A DNA stretch of 64,000 nt, from contig SFDX01000011.1 of the NCBI GenBank assembly GCA_004557455.1, forward strand, positions 4,991 to 68,990, given 5' to 3'. This stretch comes from Akkermansia muciniphila (lineage in GTDB: Bacteria > Verrucomicrobiota > Verrucomicrobiia > Verrucomicrobiales > Akkermansiaceae). This document shows positions 16,841-26,138 of the stretch, piece after piece; the stretch's first letter is position 1; every line of letters begins with the position of its first letter. The notes under the pieces are model-generated. The model saw nothing but the letters and a program-made list of their open reading frames with translations. It made no database searches and was not told where the DNA came from. Both the position numbers and the translations under genes were made by a program.

Positions 16841-18745
16841 ATGGGAGACGCAGCAGAAGCACCTCGTCCAACGTGCTCACAGCGTATAGGCCTGTGGGCG
16901 TACCGTGCCATGTGCGGTGTATTGCGCCTGTGCCCTGTGCCACTGGTAGCAGGCATGGGACGGGCCGTCGGCTATGGGGTGTGGCTTGCTGCCGGAAGCA
17001 GGCGGCGCATTGTGGAGCGCAATCTGCGCATCTGTGTGGACCCCACACTGCGTCGCAATAAGTTATCATCTATGGTGCGCCGCAATATCGTGCGCACCTG
17101 CATGAATCTGGCCTGTTCTCTCAAGACGGGTGTTCTCACCCACCGCGAGATGTTACGGTGCATCGAGATACAGGGTGCGGACTACTTCCGCGAACACGGG
17201 ATGAACGGGCACACGGTTATCTCCTGCATCCCCCATGCGGGAAACTGGGAGATGCTGGCTCGCATCCGACCGCTCTTCCCGGAGGTAGAGCACTTCGGCT
17301 CTATGTACCGCCGCATGAGTAACCCGCTGTTGGAGGATCTCGTTTACCGTTCTCGCACGAATTACGGTTGTGAGATGTTCAGCAAGGAGGAGGGGCTGCG
17401 TCCCGTCCTCAAGCTGGCGCGCTCCGGCGGGCTACTCGGCGTGCTCAGTGATCAGTTTACGGGTGAGGGGCTTTGGCTACCCTATTTCGGCAAGGTAACG
17501 GGTGTCACCTCGCTCCCGGCCTTGCTCTACAAGCGTTGCAAGGGAAAAGGCACGCTCGTCGCCGTTTATTGCCGCAACAACGGCACGGGTAAATGGGATG
17601 TGGTGCTTGATCATACCATCTCCGTACCGGAGGGTAAGACAGACTCGATTCCGGACATTACCATGGCTGTTAATCACGCCTTGGAGGATGTTCAACTCGA
17701 GAATATTTTGGACGGGCTCTGGATGCACCACCGCTGGAAATATCGTGACAAGTTCGGCATAGATGAGCAGGATGGGTGTGAGGAGGTGCGCGTGGCGAAT
17801 ACGCGACTCCCCTTCCGCGTGCTTGTTGCGGTTCCGGAGTCCTTCGAGGAGGCGCTCTATCTCTTGCCGGCTCTTTCGGTTATCAAGAAATCCCGTCGCG
17901 ATACGCAGTTACTCATCGTTTGTCCGACAGCGCAGGAAGCTTTCTGGAAGCGGCAGGCAGGTTTTGTTACCCACGTTTTGACAACAGACGGCACAATTCC
18001 CCTGCGTACACAGTTGGAGTCCGACAAGATTTATAATGACGGCCCCTTGGACTACCTCTTCATGTTCAGCGACAATGCGCGCACCCTGCGCACCCTGCGC
18101 ACCCAAGGGCCTTTCTATATTTGCGGCTTCGATTCCAATCCTCTGGCGGGTAGGTTCAACCGCCGTTATGTTTCCGTACACACCGGCCCGCCGCGTCCGC
18201 GCCACATGGATTACCTGACACCGCTTGATAAGATCCATGGTCTGGACATCGATGCAGCAGAGGAAACACCGATTCTGCTCGCGGGGAATGATGCGGACGC
18301 TTCGGTCTACCTGGCGCCTTACTCCTCTTTGGGCTCGGCTGATGCTTGGCCCACGGAGAACTGGCTGGACCTATCAGCGCGTTTAGCCGATAAAAAGCCT
18401 ATTCTCCTTCTGCTCCGAGAAGACGAGGCAAGGGCATCGGCAGACTTCGGTTCGGAAATGCCTCGCATCGTCTTGGATGATCCGGCAGCTCTGGCAGAGC
18501 ACATCGGCTGCGGAAGCACGGTCTTCGCAGTCGACGGGATCTTAGCGCAATCGGCGGCCCTGTACGGTGCCCGAACGACTGTGTTCATGGCGTCCCGTTT
18601 GCCCACGCGCTATGCTCCCTTTGCGCCGCACGTACGGGCAATTTCTAACCACACACCCTGCCATCCTTGCCATTCGACAGCATGTGATGCACCGAAACCG
18701 TGCCTCGCAGCCGTGACAGTGGATGAGGTTTTGGAGTCGCAATAA
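16841..18745 (+). CDS. Fused lipid A acyltransferase (LpxL/HtrB-like) and GT9 heptosyltransferase-like protein
   Basis: This 634-aa protein joins two LPS enzymes. Residues 1 to about 300 match the LpxL/HtrB/LpxM lysophospholipid acyltransferase family, with the catalytic H-x4-E as HAGNWE (His132, Glu137) and downstream GVLSDQFTGEGLWLPYFG, equivalent to the family's DQ...FFG block. Residues about 320-630 resemble glycosyltransferase family 9: RVLVAVPESFEEALYLLPAL at the start, and a nucleotide-site region YLAPYSSLGSADAWPTENW recalling the PGAs..KRWP motif of heptosyltransferases. Each half is near normal length, so this is a true fusion and not a truncated gene. The start is ATG 16841, one base after the lipoprotein stop; a longer reading inside that gene is rejected. 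Confidence 0.85.
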   Translation: MGDAAEAPRPTCSQRIGLWAYRAMCGVLRLCPVPLVAGMGRAVGYGVWLAAGSRRRIVERNLRICVDPTLRRNKLSSMVRRNIVRTCMNLACSLKTGVLTHREMLRCIEIQGADYFREHGMNGHTVISCIPHAGNWEMLARIRPLFPEVEHFGSMYRRMSNPLLEDLVYRSRTNYGCEMFSKEEGLRPVLKLARSGGLLGVLSDQFTGEGLWLPYFGKVTGVTSLPALLYKRCKGKGTLVAVYCRNNGTGKWDVVLDHTISVPEGKTDSIPDITMAVNHALEDVQLENILDGLWMHHRWKYRDKFGIDEQDGCEEVRVANTRLPFRVLVAVPESFEEALYLLPALSVIKKSRRDTQLLIVCPTAQEAFWKRQAGFVTHVLTTDGTIPLRTQLESDKIYNDGPLDYLFMFSDNARTLRTLRTQGPFYICGFDSNPLAGRFNRRYVSVHTGPPRPRHMDYLTPLDKIHGLDIDAAEETPILLAGNDADASVYLAPYSSLGSADAWPTENWLDLSARLADKKPILLLLREDEARASADFGSEMPRIVLDDPAALAEHIGCGSTVFAVDGILAQSAALYGARTTVFMASRLPTRYAPFAPHVRAISNHTPCHPCHSTACDAPKPCLAAVTVDEVLESQ

Positions 18746-18796
18746 TCCCCTCTCCGGACCGCAGACAGGCATGCAGTAATCAGCACGTTCGTCGGC

Positions 18797-19621
18797 TCAC
18801 AGTCGGGATTCTGCACCGAGTTTCTTCAAGAGACGCACGGTTTCGCTGTGTCCGCGCTCAGCGGCATATTGTATTGCCGTATTCCCGTGACTGTCGCGAG
18901 CATTGATATCAGCCCCGTTCTCAATCAACAGACGCACTTGAGCGGTGTGTCCTTTCCACGCTGCCCACATCAATGCATGCCATCCGCCGCGGGTCGTCGC
19001 ATTTACATCGGCCCCGGCCTTCAGAAGCATTTCCGCAACGCGGAGGTGGCCGCAAAAAGCAGCCCGCATCAGGGCCGTGTAATCGTCTTTGTCCCCGGAA
19101 TTCACCGTTGCACCGCGCTCAAGAAGTTCACGAACAACCTCCTCGCGCCCCTTCCCTGCCGCCCACATCAAAACGGTATATCGGTCTTTATCATACGCAT
19201 TAACATCCGCACCGTGCTCCAGCAAAGCATGCACCACAAGGCTGTACCCTCCACCTGCGGCCCGCATCAGGGCTGTCTCGCCCGCGCGATCGCGAGCATC
19301 CACCTGTGCACCGTGACGTAACAACAGACGAACCACAGCCCCATATCCGTCGGCTGCCGCGCGCATCAGTGCCGTCTCACCCGCTGCGCCCCGTGCATCC
19401 ACCGGCACCCCCATCCGAAGCAGCTCCGCACACACCCCAACCTTCCCCATTCCTGCCGCCTCCGTCAACGCAACATACCCCTTCGGCGCAGCCCCACTTG
19501 ACTGCTTAGCCAACATCTCCACCGCCTCCGCTCTATCGTCAGTCGTCACTCTCACCTGCTCCCTGCAGCCCCCGAGCACAAGCGCTCCTAACATCACACA
19601 AATCGCTGAAATCCTGTTCAT
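18797..19621 (-). CDS. Ankyrin-repeat lipoprotein
   Basis: The 274-aa protein has a lipobox (VMLGALVLGGC) and about six to seven ankyrin repeats covering residues 50-270. Repeats carry the G-x-TALM-x-AA core (GETALMRAAADGY, GETALMRAAGGGY, RYTVLMWAAGKGR, DYTALMRAAFCGH, GWHALMWAAWKGH, GNTAIQYAAERGH) followed by V-x2-LL-x2-GA. These form a protein-binding solenoid in the periplasm or at the cell surface. A promoter TTGACA-17-TAGTAT lies just upstream. Repeat similarity suggests recent internal duplication. The binding partner is unknown. Confidence 0.9.
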   Translation of the reverse strand: MNRISAICVMLGALVLGGCREQVRVTTDDRAEAVEMLAKQSSGAAPKGYVALTEAAGMGKVGVCAELLRMGVPVDARGAAGETALMRAAADGYGAVVRLLLRHGAQVDARDRAGETALMRAAGGGYSLVVHALLEHGADVNAYDKDRYTVLMWAAGKGREEVVRELLERGATVNSGDKDDYTALMRAAFCGHLRVAEMLLKAGADVNATTRGGWHALMWAAWKGHTAQVRLLIENGADINARDSHGNTAIQYAAERGHSETVRLLKKLGAESRL

Positions 19622-19635
19622 TTTCGCCTATCCCC

Positions 19636-19664
19636 ATACTACTACATCCCGCCGCCTCTGTCAA
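19636..19664 (-). promoter_or_regulatory. Promoter of the ankyrin lipoprotein
   Basis: Minus strand TTGACA (19659-19664), 17 nt, TAGTAT (19636-19641), 14 nt before the ATG. Confidence 0.8.
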
Positions 19665-19789
19665 TACGATTTTTAGGCGCCCATAAGAACGAAATTTACT
19701 CCGTCCCCTCCGGAACGAAGACTTTAGACTTGCATACACAAGAAAAAAACTGTAGACTTCGTTTACAATAGCAGACTTTTCAATTCAAT

Positions 19790-21319
19790 ATGTCACATAT
19801 GCGTTTTATGCACGCGAAAGCGTTAATCTCAGCTACCCTGTTCTACCTACTTCTCCCATGCCTGCTTTTCTCTCTGGAAGTTCTAACTGTACCGGTAGCA
19901 TGCGTCACCATATTCGGATTAATATGTTCTTTTATCCTCTGCCTACACTCTCTGTATCAGTCAGGAAAATACATATATTTCTTTTCTCGGCGAGATCTCT
20001 TCTCTTATATCCTCACATTATTATGTATTGTTCTTCTGATGGAATGTATTGGATTCAACCTCCACGTACGACAGCACGGAGATTTTATTGTGAGAAATCC
20101 CATTTATTACATGCTCGTCAACAATGAGCTCCCGTTATACAGCGCACGTGGGGAATACTTCGTTTACTATCACGCATTCTGGCTCCCTCCGGCTTATTTT
20201 TCCAGACTATTTCCGACACTTAATCCAGATTTACTATTATACATCTGGACCTTTCTGGGGGTATTTCTGGCCGTCTCTGTGCTGTTTCTGCGTCTGAAAA
20301 ACAAAATCCTGTTATTCTTCATTCTTGTTCTTATATCAGGGATGCCCCTATCAAGATATGTTGATATATTTCTTCCACGTCTTCCCGAGACAATAAGCAA
20401 TATTATCAGGTTTACATTTGATAGTTTTTATTCATCAAGCCTTTTCTATACATCCATGTGGACCCAAATTACAGGAACATTTAATCACGCGATACCACTT
20501 CTGGTATTACTGCCACTAATTCTGCTGAAGCACCTACCATTTCATCTTGTGCTCTTCTCTTCAATTCTCATCGTTCCATGCTCGCCTCTCGGCTCCGTTA
20601 TAATGGCACCATTAGTTCTCATGCTGTATCTTCATAAAAGAAAAAACAGTACGGAATGCCGCATGCGTGAATCTGCCGCAATAGTATCACTCTGTTCTCC
20701 TCTCTCGATATGCAGTATCATGTACTTTTCACTTGCGGGCGGAGCCAGAGTTACGTTATTCTGGTACATGCTTCCTACCGGGACAAACGCTTTCGACCAA
20801 TTATCCCTATTTATTGTCGGACTACTGTCTCAATGGTTATACATATGGTTCATATGTTTTATCTTCAACAGCGGTAACCGGAGACTCAACAAGCGTCTAT
20901 GCATTCTGATCACAATCATTCTCCTTATCAGCTCCCTCATTTGGATAGGAAGAAACGATTGCAATGAGTTGATGTTCAAATCCGGAGTTGTACTCTTTTC
21001 CCTTCTGGCATTCTACATATTCACGAACAGGTCAACACATCACATTTCGACATTTAATAAAATATCCCGCATCATAATTCTAATCACTTTTCCCATTTGG
21101 ATTATAATTGATTTCAAATTCAGAATCGTACCATCATATACCTGGAACAAGGATCAAATGGCGACCAACAAGAGAACAGAATGGGGAAGCACGCTTGACC
21201 ACCCAGAGCACCTATGGTATGGGTCGTTCTGGGCAGGCAGAACTCCCAATTCTTTCATCTTTGAAGTAAAGAAAGGCACAAAGGTATATATTTCGAACTC
21301 AGATAAGATCAATGATTAG
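19790..21319 (+). CDS. Polytopic membrane protein of AT-rich, probably acquired, origin
   Basis: The 509-aa protein has about 11-12 hydrophobic segments and short polar loops. A long extracytoplasmic loop with RNPIYYMLVNNELPLYSARG after the third segment recalls GT-C-type glycosyltransferases or O-antigen polymerase-like proteins, but no signature is secure. The gene is visibly AT-rich with many ATA and TTA codons, unlike all neighbours, which points to horizontal transfer. A TACAAT box at 19764-19769 lies 20 nt before the ATG without a clear -35. The soluble C-terminal tail ends in a Trp/Gly-rich stretch (HLWYGSFWAGRTPNSF). Confidence 0.75.
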   Translation: MSHMRFMHAKALISATLFYLLLPCLLFSLEVLTVPVACVTIFGLICSFILCLHSLYQSGKYIYFFSRRDLFSYILTLLCIVLLMECIGFNLHVRQHGDFIVRNPIYYMLVNNELPLYSARGEYFVYYHAFWLPPAYFSRLFPTLNPDLLLYIWTFLGVFLAVSVLFLRLKNKILLFFILVLISGMPLSRYVDIFLPRLPETISNIIRFTFDSFYSSSLFYTSMWTQITGTFNHAIPLLVLLPLILLKHLPFHLVLFSSILIVPCSPLGSVIMAPLVLMLYLHKRKNSTECRMRESAAIVSLCSPLSICSIMYFSLAGGARVTLFWYMLPTGTNAFDQLSLFIVGLLSQWLYIWFICFIFNSGNRRLNKRLCILITIILLISSLIWIGRNDCNELMFKSGVVLFSLLAFYIFTNRSTHHISTFNKISRIIILITFPIWIIIDFKFRIVPSYTWNKDQMATNKRTEWGSTLDHPEHLWYGSFWAGRTPNSFIFEVKKGTKVYISNSDKIND

Positions 21320-21668
21320 TCTGATAATAAAATCTATGTGCAGCCCTCGACGATTTTGCCCTGCTTCGGATGAGAACCCGACGAGAACGAGTTTCTCACA
21401 CGGCTTATGACAGCCGCGAGCACACCTATCTCGCGGAAGAGGATCAACATCATTGCAACGATGCGCATATAAGTATCCTGGCAACATACCCACACATCGG
21501 TCCGATACTGCGAGTTCATCCTCTCAACACACGCCAAGTTCACGAAAAAAGAGTTGACAAATTTGCCCCTGACATGAGATAATCATCTCCGCTCACGAGC
21601 CCGGAATTCAACCCGGAGGGACGTGGCAGAGAAGGAGACACACCTTAAAAACAGGGTACTGCACAAAG
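21320..21668. other. Gene-poor stretch between the AT-rich membrane gene and the EEP nuclease
   Basis: A 69-codon frame on the minus strand (21334-21543) has a hydrophobic middle but matches nothing I know and has no convincing start context. A good promoter (21554-21583) sits near the right end. I see no RNA gene or repeat in the rest. Confidence 0.5.
21554..21583 (+). promoter_or_regulatory. Candidate promoter of the EEP nuclease gene
   Basis: TTGACA (21554-21559), 18 nt, GATAAT (21578-21583). The leader to ATG 21669 would be about 80 nt. Confidence 0.6.
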
Positions 21669-22349
21669 ATGAAAATCATAAGCTGGAATGCACAGGGAAG
21701 GTTCCGCGAGAAATTTCCGGAGGTTAGAAAGCTTGCCGGAGATATCTACGTCATTCAGGAATGTGAGAATCCCCTGCATTGTCGCAACAAGGTATATCGT
21801 GAATTCGCCGGCGGGGGGCTGTGGTGGGGCGATAATCCAAACAAGGGTCTGGGCATCTTTGTCACGCCTCACATCCACATCACAGACAACAAGTGGGAAC
21901 CAATATGTCTGAGACAATTTGCATGCGTTCGCGTGAATGATGACTTCGATTTATTAGCAGTATGGGCGAAAATCCGTTACATCGAAGAGTATTACATATA
22001 CCACCATCTGCACGCAGAGAAATATCACTCCCGAATGATAGTGATGGGAGATTTCAACAGCAACCAACAATGGGATCGCAAGTCCGGGAGAGGACAACGG
22101 AATCATAGCTCCGTCGTTCAAATGCTGGCGGATGTCGGATTGTGCTCCGCATATCATCATCAACAGCACGAAGAACAAGGACAAGAAAGCACCCCTACTT
22201 TCTTTCTCCACCGTCATCCCGATAAACCATATCACATCGATTACGCTTTTGTTTCACCGGAACGCATACGAGATTGCTACATCGAAACATCTGAGAAATG
22301 GCTTACCCTATCAGATCACCGTCCCCTTGTATTAGAAATTGAGCCTTGA
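21669..22349 (+). CDS. Endonuclease/exonuclease/phosphatase (EEP) family protein
   Basis: The 226-aa protein has the metal-dependent EEP fold shared by DNase I, exonuclease III and inositol-phosphate phosphatases. Seen: the N-terminal IISWNAQG (Asn metal site), VIQECENP with the conserved Glu, VMGDFNSNQQWD (Asp/Asn catalytic block), HIDYAFVSP and the terminal SDHRPLVLEI (catalytic His). All five core motifs are intact, so the enzyme should be active. There is no signal peptide. It lies in the accessory stretch beside a broken RhuM gene and an AT-rich membrane gene. The substrate (DNA, RNA or phosphoester) cannot be told. Confidence 0.88.
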   Translation: MKIISWNAQGRFREKFPEVRKLAGDIYVIQECENPLHCRNKVYREFAGGGLWWGDNPNKGLGIFVTPHIHITDNKWEPICLRQFACVRVNDDFDLLAVWAKIRYIEEYYIYHHLHAEKYHSRMIVMGDFNSNQQWDRKSGRGQRNHSSVVQMLADVGLCSAYHHQQHEEQGQESTPTFFLHRHPDKPYHIDYAFVSPERIRDCYIETSEKWLTLSDHRPLVLEIEP

Positions 22350-22437
22350 ACGTAACATACCCGGAAAAGGGTTACCCTTTTTCCCAACCTGCTACATAAA
22401 GCATAAACCTTTTCTCATATATGACTGGAGGATGAAA

Positions 22438-22831
22438 ACTATGGATGTCGCAACAGATGATGACAGAGCTATTTCAGACCACGAAGCAAAACATTAGCGT
22501 AGGATACCGTGTCAACAGCATGCGCAATACCCAATTCCGCATCCGGGCCACCCAACAACTCAGTGAACTCATGCGTAAAGGATTCGTATTGGATTGAGAA
22601 CGGCTGAAGAATCCACAGATTAAGGGCACAACTGTTTTGCCGGACAATTTCGATGAGCTACCGGATCAGACACGCGATATATTTGCGCTTTCTGCCGATT
22701 ACACCCCGAATAAAAAAGTGACCGATGCTCGAGAACAAGCACAGAAACAGTATCGACTTTTCTGTGAACGTCGACGAGACACCGCAGTTTCTGCCTTAGT
22801 ATCCTCGAAACTCGGTAACATTCGCAAGTAA
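22438..22831 (+). pseudogene. RhuM-family gene remnant (internal deletion plus in-frame stop)
   Basis: Reading the frame that includes 22447 gives WMSQQMMTELFQTTKQNIS, joined directly to SVGYRVNSMRNTQFRIRATQ, then GFVLD, a TGA stop at about 22596-22598, then ERLKNPQIKGTTVLPDNFDE to a TAA at 22831. RhuM family proteins have both conserved blocks, but normally separated by roughly 50 residues, so the middle has been lost and the rest is interrupted. The family was named from Salmonella pathogenicity island genes and is common in mobile DNA. This is a decayed passenger of the accessory region. Confidence 0.8.
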
Positions 22832-22924
22832 ATAACCTTGCTCCTACACCATACCTATTCAGGTTAGGAGAATTCTTGAATATGCAACCCTACCGGGGAG
22901 GACAAATGAAGGGAAACCGGGCTA

Positions 22925-23464
22925 CTACCCTTGCAGGTCGCTGAGGAGGTCGTTGCGATCGGGGGGGAGGTGGCGGAAGTGGCGGAGGAGGGAGGCGTAT
23001 GGGGAGGTGCCGGGGGCGTAGAGGCCGTGGAGCTGGGCCATGCGCTTCTCGAAGCGGAGGAGGATGGCGGCGTTTGGGGCGGGGGCGGTAGCGACATAGT
23101 CCAGAGCGGCGGTAAGGAGGGTATGCCAAGCGGGGTCGGGAGCACCGGGTTCCACCGTGCAGAGGAGGAGGCGAGCCATGTACCCGGCCAGGCGAAGGCG
23201 CTGCAAGTCGCGGCGCAGGGGGAGTCGGGGACTGATCAGGGAGACGCTGTCGAGGGTACTCAGCCCCTCCTCGGAGGGGGCGGGGTTGAACACAAGCTCA
23301 CACTCATGAAACAAGTCGACGCGCCCGCCCCAGCGGCTGCCCGGCTTACGGGCACCGCGGGCAGCGGTGTGAAGCAGGCCGTGTTGCTGCGTGCACCAAA
23401 CAACGATAAGGCCGTGCTCCCCCAAAGGATAGTGCTTCAGCACCGTGCCCACATCCTTCTCCAT
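22925..23464 (-). CDS. recO: RecO-like DNA repair/recombination mediator, short form
   Basis: RecO loads RecA onto gaps coated with single-strand-binding protein. The 179-aa product has the N-terminal OB-fold pattern VLKHYPLGEHGLIVVWCTQQ and GLLHTAARGARKPGSR, which match RecO well, followed by helical parts (YMARLLLCTVEPGAPDPAWH). Typical RecO is about 230-260 aa with a zinc-finger Cys cluster; here the C-terminus ends early and no CxxC pair is seen. It is the last gene of the argC-led operon, 11 nt after the TPR gene. It could be a naturally short clade-specific RecO. Confidence 0.7.
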   Translation of the reverse strand: MEKDVGTVLKHYPLGEHGLIVVWCTQQHGLLHTAARGARKPGSRWGGRVDLFHECELVFNPAPSEEGLSTLDSVSLISPRLPLRRDLQRLRLAGYMARLLLCTVEPGAPDPAWHTLLTAALDYVATAPAPNAAILLRFEKRMAQLHGLYAPGTSPYASLLRHFRHLPPDRNDLLSDLQG

Positions 23465-23475
23465 ACGGTAACACC

Positions 23476-24246
23476 CTAATGCTTGAGCCTCGGGTTAGCC
23501 CCGGACAGGGCATCGACCAATCCCGGCTGGGAGAGAGCGCGCTCGTAAGAAATATATGCGTTATTATTACTGAACACCTGACGAACCACGGAAAGGTCGC
23601 GACGTGCACTGCGCAAATCGCCGTCGAACAACGCTATAGCCACTCGGCTGTAATAGAAAAGCGGCGTATCATCCATCGCAGACAAATGAGACACGCGGGC
23701 AATCGCCTCCTTACGCTGACCGAGCAGAAGGTGACAAAGCACCTGGCGATAGGTCAGCACATTGATCACCTCCCCATCGTATTTACCGGGTAGCGTACTG
23801 ATTAACTTATCTATCGCTTTAATGCAACGCTCATACTCCCCACGCCCCATGTAAACACGCGCTCGGTTCACAGCATTCACAGGGTCACCGGGGGCAGCCT
23901 TCTCCACCTTCTCCACATACTCCTCCGCCTCATCGAATTGCTGCTGCTCGATCAGGCAGCCGGCCATGAGTGCCCAAACGTTGGGATTCTTGTTAAAAAT
24001 CATCTCACAACCCTGCAGCGTAGTGAAACAGATCACCCAACGCCCGGCGCGGAAAGCCTCCTTGGCCGAAGCAAACTCTGACAGATAACGAGCACGCTCC
24101 TCCTTGGGAAGGTTAGATAAATCCACCAACCAAGCAGGCGCCACTTCTTCCTGCTGCTTCTTGGGCCCCGCGGTCGAGGGTGCCGCAGACGACACACCCA
24201 CCATCAGCAGAGCCGAGAACAATACTGAAAACAGAACCGGTTTCAT
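23476..24246 (-). CDS. Exported TPR-repeat protein
   Basis: The 256-aa protein has a signal peptide (KPVLFSVLFSALLMVGVSSA) and a chain of TPR-like helical pairs (NVWALMAGCLIEQQQFDEAE, then NAVNRARVYMGRGEYERCI, then NVLTYRQVLCHLLLGQRKEA). It should act as a periplasmic interaction scaffold. The start ATG 24244-24246 is chosen because it gives a clean signal peptide and overlaps the dxs stop by 4 bp, a normal coupled junction. The partner is unknown. Confidence 0.85.
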   Translation of the reverse strand: MKPVLFSVLFSALLMVGVSSAAPSTAGPKKQQEEVAPAWLVDLSNLPKEERARYLSEFASAKEAFRAGRWVICFTTLQGCEMIFNKNPNVWALMAGCLIEQQQFDEAEEYVEKVEKAAPGDPVNAVNRARVYMGRGEYERCIKAIDKLISTLPGKYDGEVINVLTYRQVLCHLLLGQRKEAIARVSHLSAMDDTPLFYYSRVAIALFDGDLRSARRDLSVVRQVFSNNNAYISYERALSQPGLVDALSGANPRLKH

Positions 24247-26138
24247 AACTTTGTCGAGGAAAGAGCCAGACGAACAGCCGCACAAACAGCAGGGGGAGTA
24301 AGCCGATGCTTCTCACGCAACTTATCCAGCGAACCGTGCTCGATAAACTCATCCGGCCAGCCGAGAATCATCACGGGAGTAGACACCCCACGCTCCGTCA
24401 ACGCCTCCAAGACGGATGAACCGAAACCCGCCGTCACCACATGATCCTCCAAGGTAACAATGAGGCGACAGCCCACAGCCTGCTGCATCAGCATATCGAC
24501 ATCCAACGGTTTAATAAAACGCGCATTGATGTGAGCGCAACTGATGCCCTCATCCTCCAGCATACTGCGCACCTTTGCCGCCACGGAATTCATGTTACCG
24601 AGTGCAACCAAAGCCACATCTCTGCCGGAATGCAACAGCTCCGCCTTACCGATGGGCAGGGGCTCCGCCGGATTCGGCAGAGGTGTCCCCTCCCCGCAAC
24701 CACGGGGGTAACGGATCGCACTGGGGCGATCATCAATGGAGTTCATCGTCACCAGCATGCGGCAGAGCTCGGCCTCATCCTTCGGCTGCATCATCACCAA
24801 ATTCGGAATACAGCGCAGCATCGCGATATCAAACAGCCCGTGATGCGTCGGCCCGTCATCCGGAGAGAGCCCCGCACGATCCATGCAGAAACGCACCGGC
24901 AAATTCTGAAGCGCGGCATCATGCTGAATCATATCCACGCAACGCTGCATGAAAGTAGAATATACAGCCAAGTAGGGCTTTAATCCCTGCGTAGCCTGAC
25001 CACAGGCAAAGATAGCAGCGAATTCCTCTGCTATACCCACATCGTAAAAGCGCTTGGGGAAATGCTCCCGGAAGAGGTCCAACTTCGTACCGCCCGGCAT
25101 GGCCGCCGTAATTGCCGTGATGCGAGGATCCTCGGCCGCCATGGTCGTCAGCATACGCCCGAACGCCTCCGAATAGGTGATACCCACCGAAGGCCCCGTC
25201 GCGCCGTCCGCGATGTTATACGCACCGACACCGTGAAACTTGGGAGGATTGGAAGAAGCCGGCTCGTACCCCCTACCCTTCTCGGTAATCACATGAATGA
25301 TACAAGGCCCCTGACGACGCGAGACGATGCGGAAGAGCTTCTCCAGGCGCACCATATCATGCCCGTCCACCGGCCCGTAATAGGTAAGCCCCAGCTCCTG
25401 GAAGAAACTGAGCGGCGTGATGCAGGCAGAGGCAGCATGCGCCAAGCGAGCCACCTGCTCCTGAGCACGTTTACCGGCCAACACCTCCATAATTTTCTTA
25501 GCACTGGCCCGCAACCACTCGAAAGCCTCCGTCTGCTGCAAATGCGCAAAATAGCGCGGCAAGGCCCCCACATTGCGGTCGATACTCCATTCATTGTCAT
25601 TGAGAATGAGGATGAACTTCTTTGTCGTCGTTGCAATGTTATTCAACCCCTCCAGAGTCGTACCGCAGGTAAAGGCACCGTCCCCCACCACGGAAACAAT
25701 GTTATAATCCTCCCCGTTCAGATCGCGGGCAGCGGCAATCCCCAAGCCGGCAGGCAAAGCCGTACCGGCGTGCCCGGCACCGTACACATCATGCTGCGAC
25801 TCCGAACGCTTGGCAAACCCGCTGATACCCCCGAACTGACGAATCGTCCCGAAACGCGGCGCACGCCCCGTCAACAGCTTGTGCACATAGCACTGGTGAG
25901 ATACATCGAAGAGGATCTTGTCCCGCGGCGTCGAAAATACCCGGTGCAAGGCAATCGTGAGCTCAACCACCCCCAAATTGGGAGCAAGATGCCCACCGGT
26001 GCGCGCTAAAGTCTCCACCAGTACACGCCGGATCTCCGCCGCAAGCAGGGGCAACTGCTCCGGCGCCAGCCGCTGCACGTCCTCCGACCCATGAATGCCG
26101 GCAAGCAGCGATGTTTGTTCAGAGGAGGGAGAATTCAT
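24243..26138 (-). CDS. dxs: 1-deoxy-D-xylulose-5-phosphate synthase
   Basis: This thiamine diphosphate enzyme condenses pyruvate with glyceraldehyde 3-phosphate, the first step of the MEP isoprenoid pathway. The length of 631 aa is standard. Seen: the N-terminal GGHLAPNLGVVELTIALH, the GDGAFTCG thiamine-diphosphate/Mg motif with the following N in LILNDNEWSID, the FHGVGAYN region, and the transketolase pyrimidine domain with YDVGIAEEFAAIFACGQA (conserved Glu) and DRAGLSPDDGPTHHG. It overlaps xseB by 20 bp at its start; the xseB-dxs order is widespread in bacteria. No Shine-Dalgarno. Confidence 0.97.
   Translation of the reverse strand: MNSPSSEQTSLLAGIHGSEDVQRLAPEQLPLLAAEIRRVLVETLARTGGHLAPNLGVVELTIALHRVFSTPRDKILFDVSHQCYVHKLLTGRAPRFGTIRQFGGISGFAKRSESQHDVYGAGHAGTALPAGLGIAAARDLNGEDYNIVSVVGDGAFTCGTTLEGLNNIATTTKKFILILNDNEWSIDRNVGALPRYFAHLQQTEAFEWLRASAKKIMEVLAGKRAQEQVARLAHAASACITPLSFFQELGLTYYGPVDGHDMVRLEKLFRIVSRRQGPCIIHVITEKGRGYEPASSNPPKFHGVGAYNIADGATGPSVGITYSEAFGRMLTTMAAEDPRITAITAAMPGGTKLDLFREHFPKRFYDVGIAEEFAAIFACGQATQGLKPYLAVYSTFMQRCVDMIQHDAALQNLPVRFCMDRAGLSPDDGPTHHGLFDIAMLRCIPNLVMMQPKDEAELCRMLVTMNSIDDRPSAIRYPRGCGEGTPLPNPAEPLPIGKAELLHSGRDVALVALGNMNSVAAKVRSMLEDEGISCAHINARFIKPLDVDMLMQQAVGCRLIVTLEDHVVTAGFGSSVLEALTERGVSTPVMILGWPDEFIEHGSLDKLREKHRLTPPAVCAAVRLALSSTKL

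Noticed and set aside
21334..21543. 69-codon minus-strand frame possibly from an IS element
   Set aside because: No transposase motif or inverted repeats could be recognised; kept only as part of an unassigned stretch.
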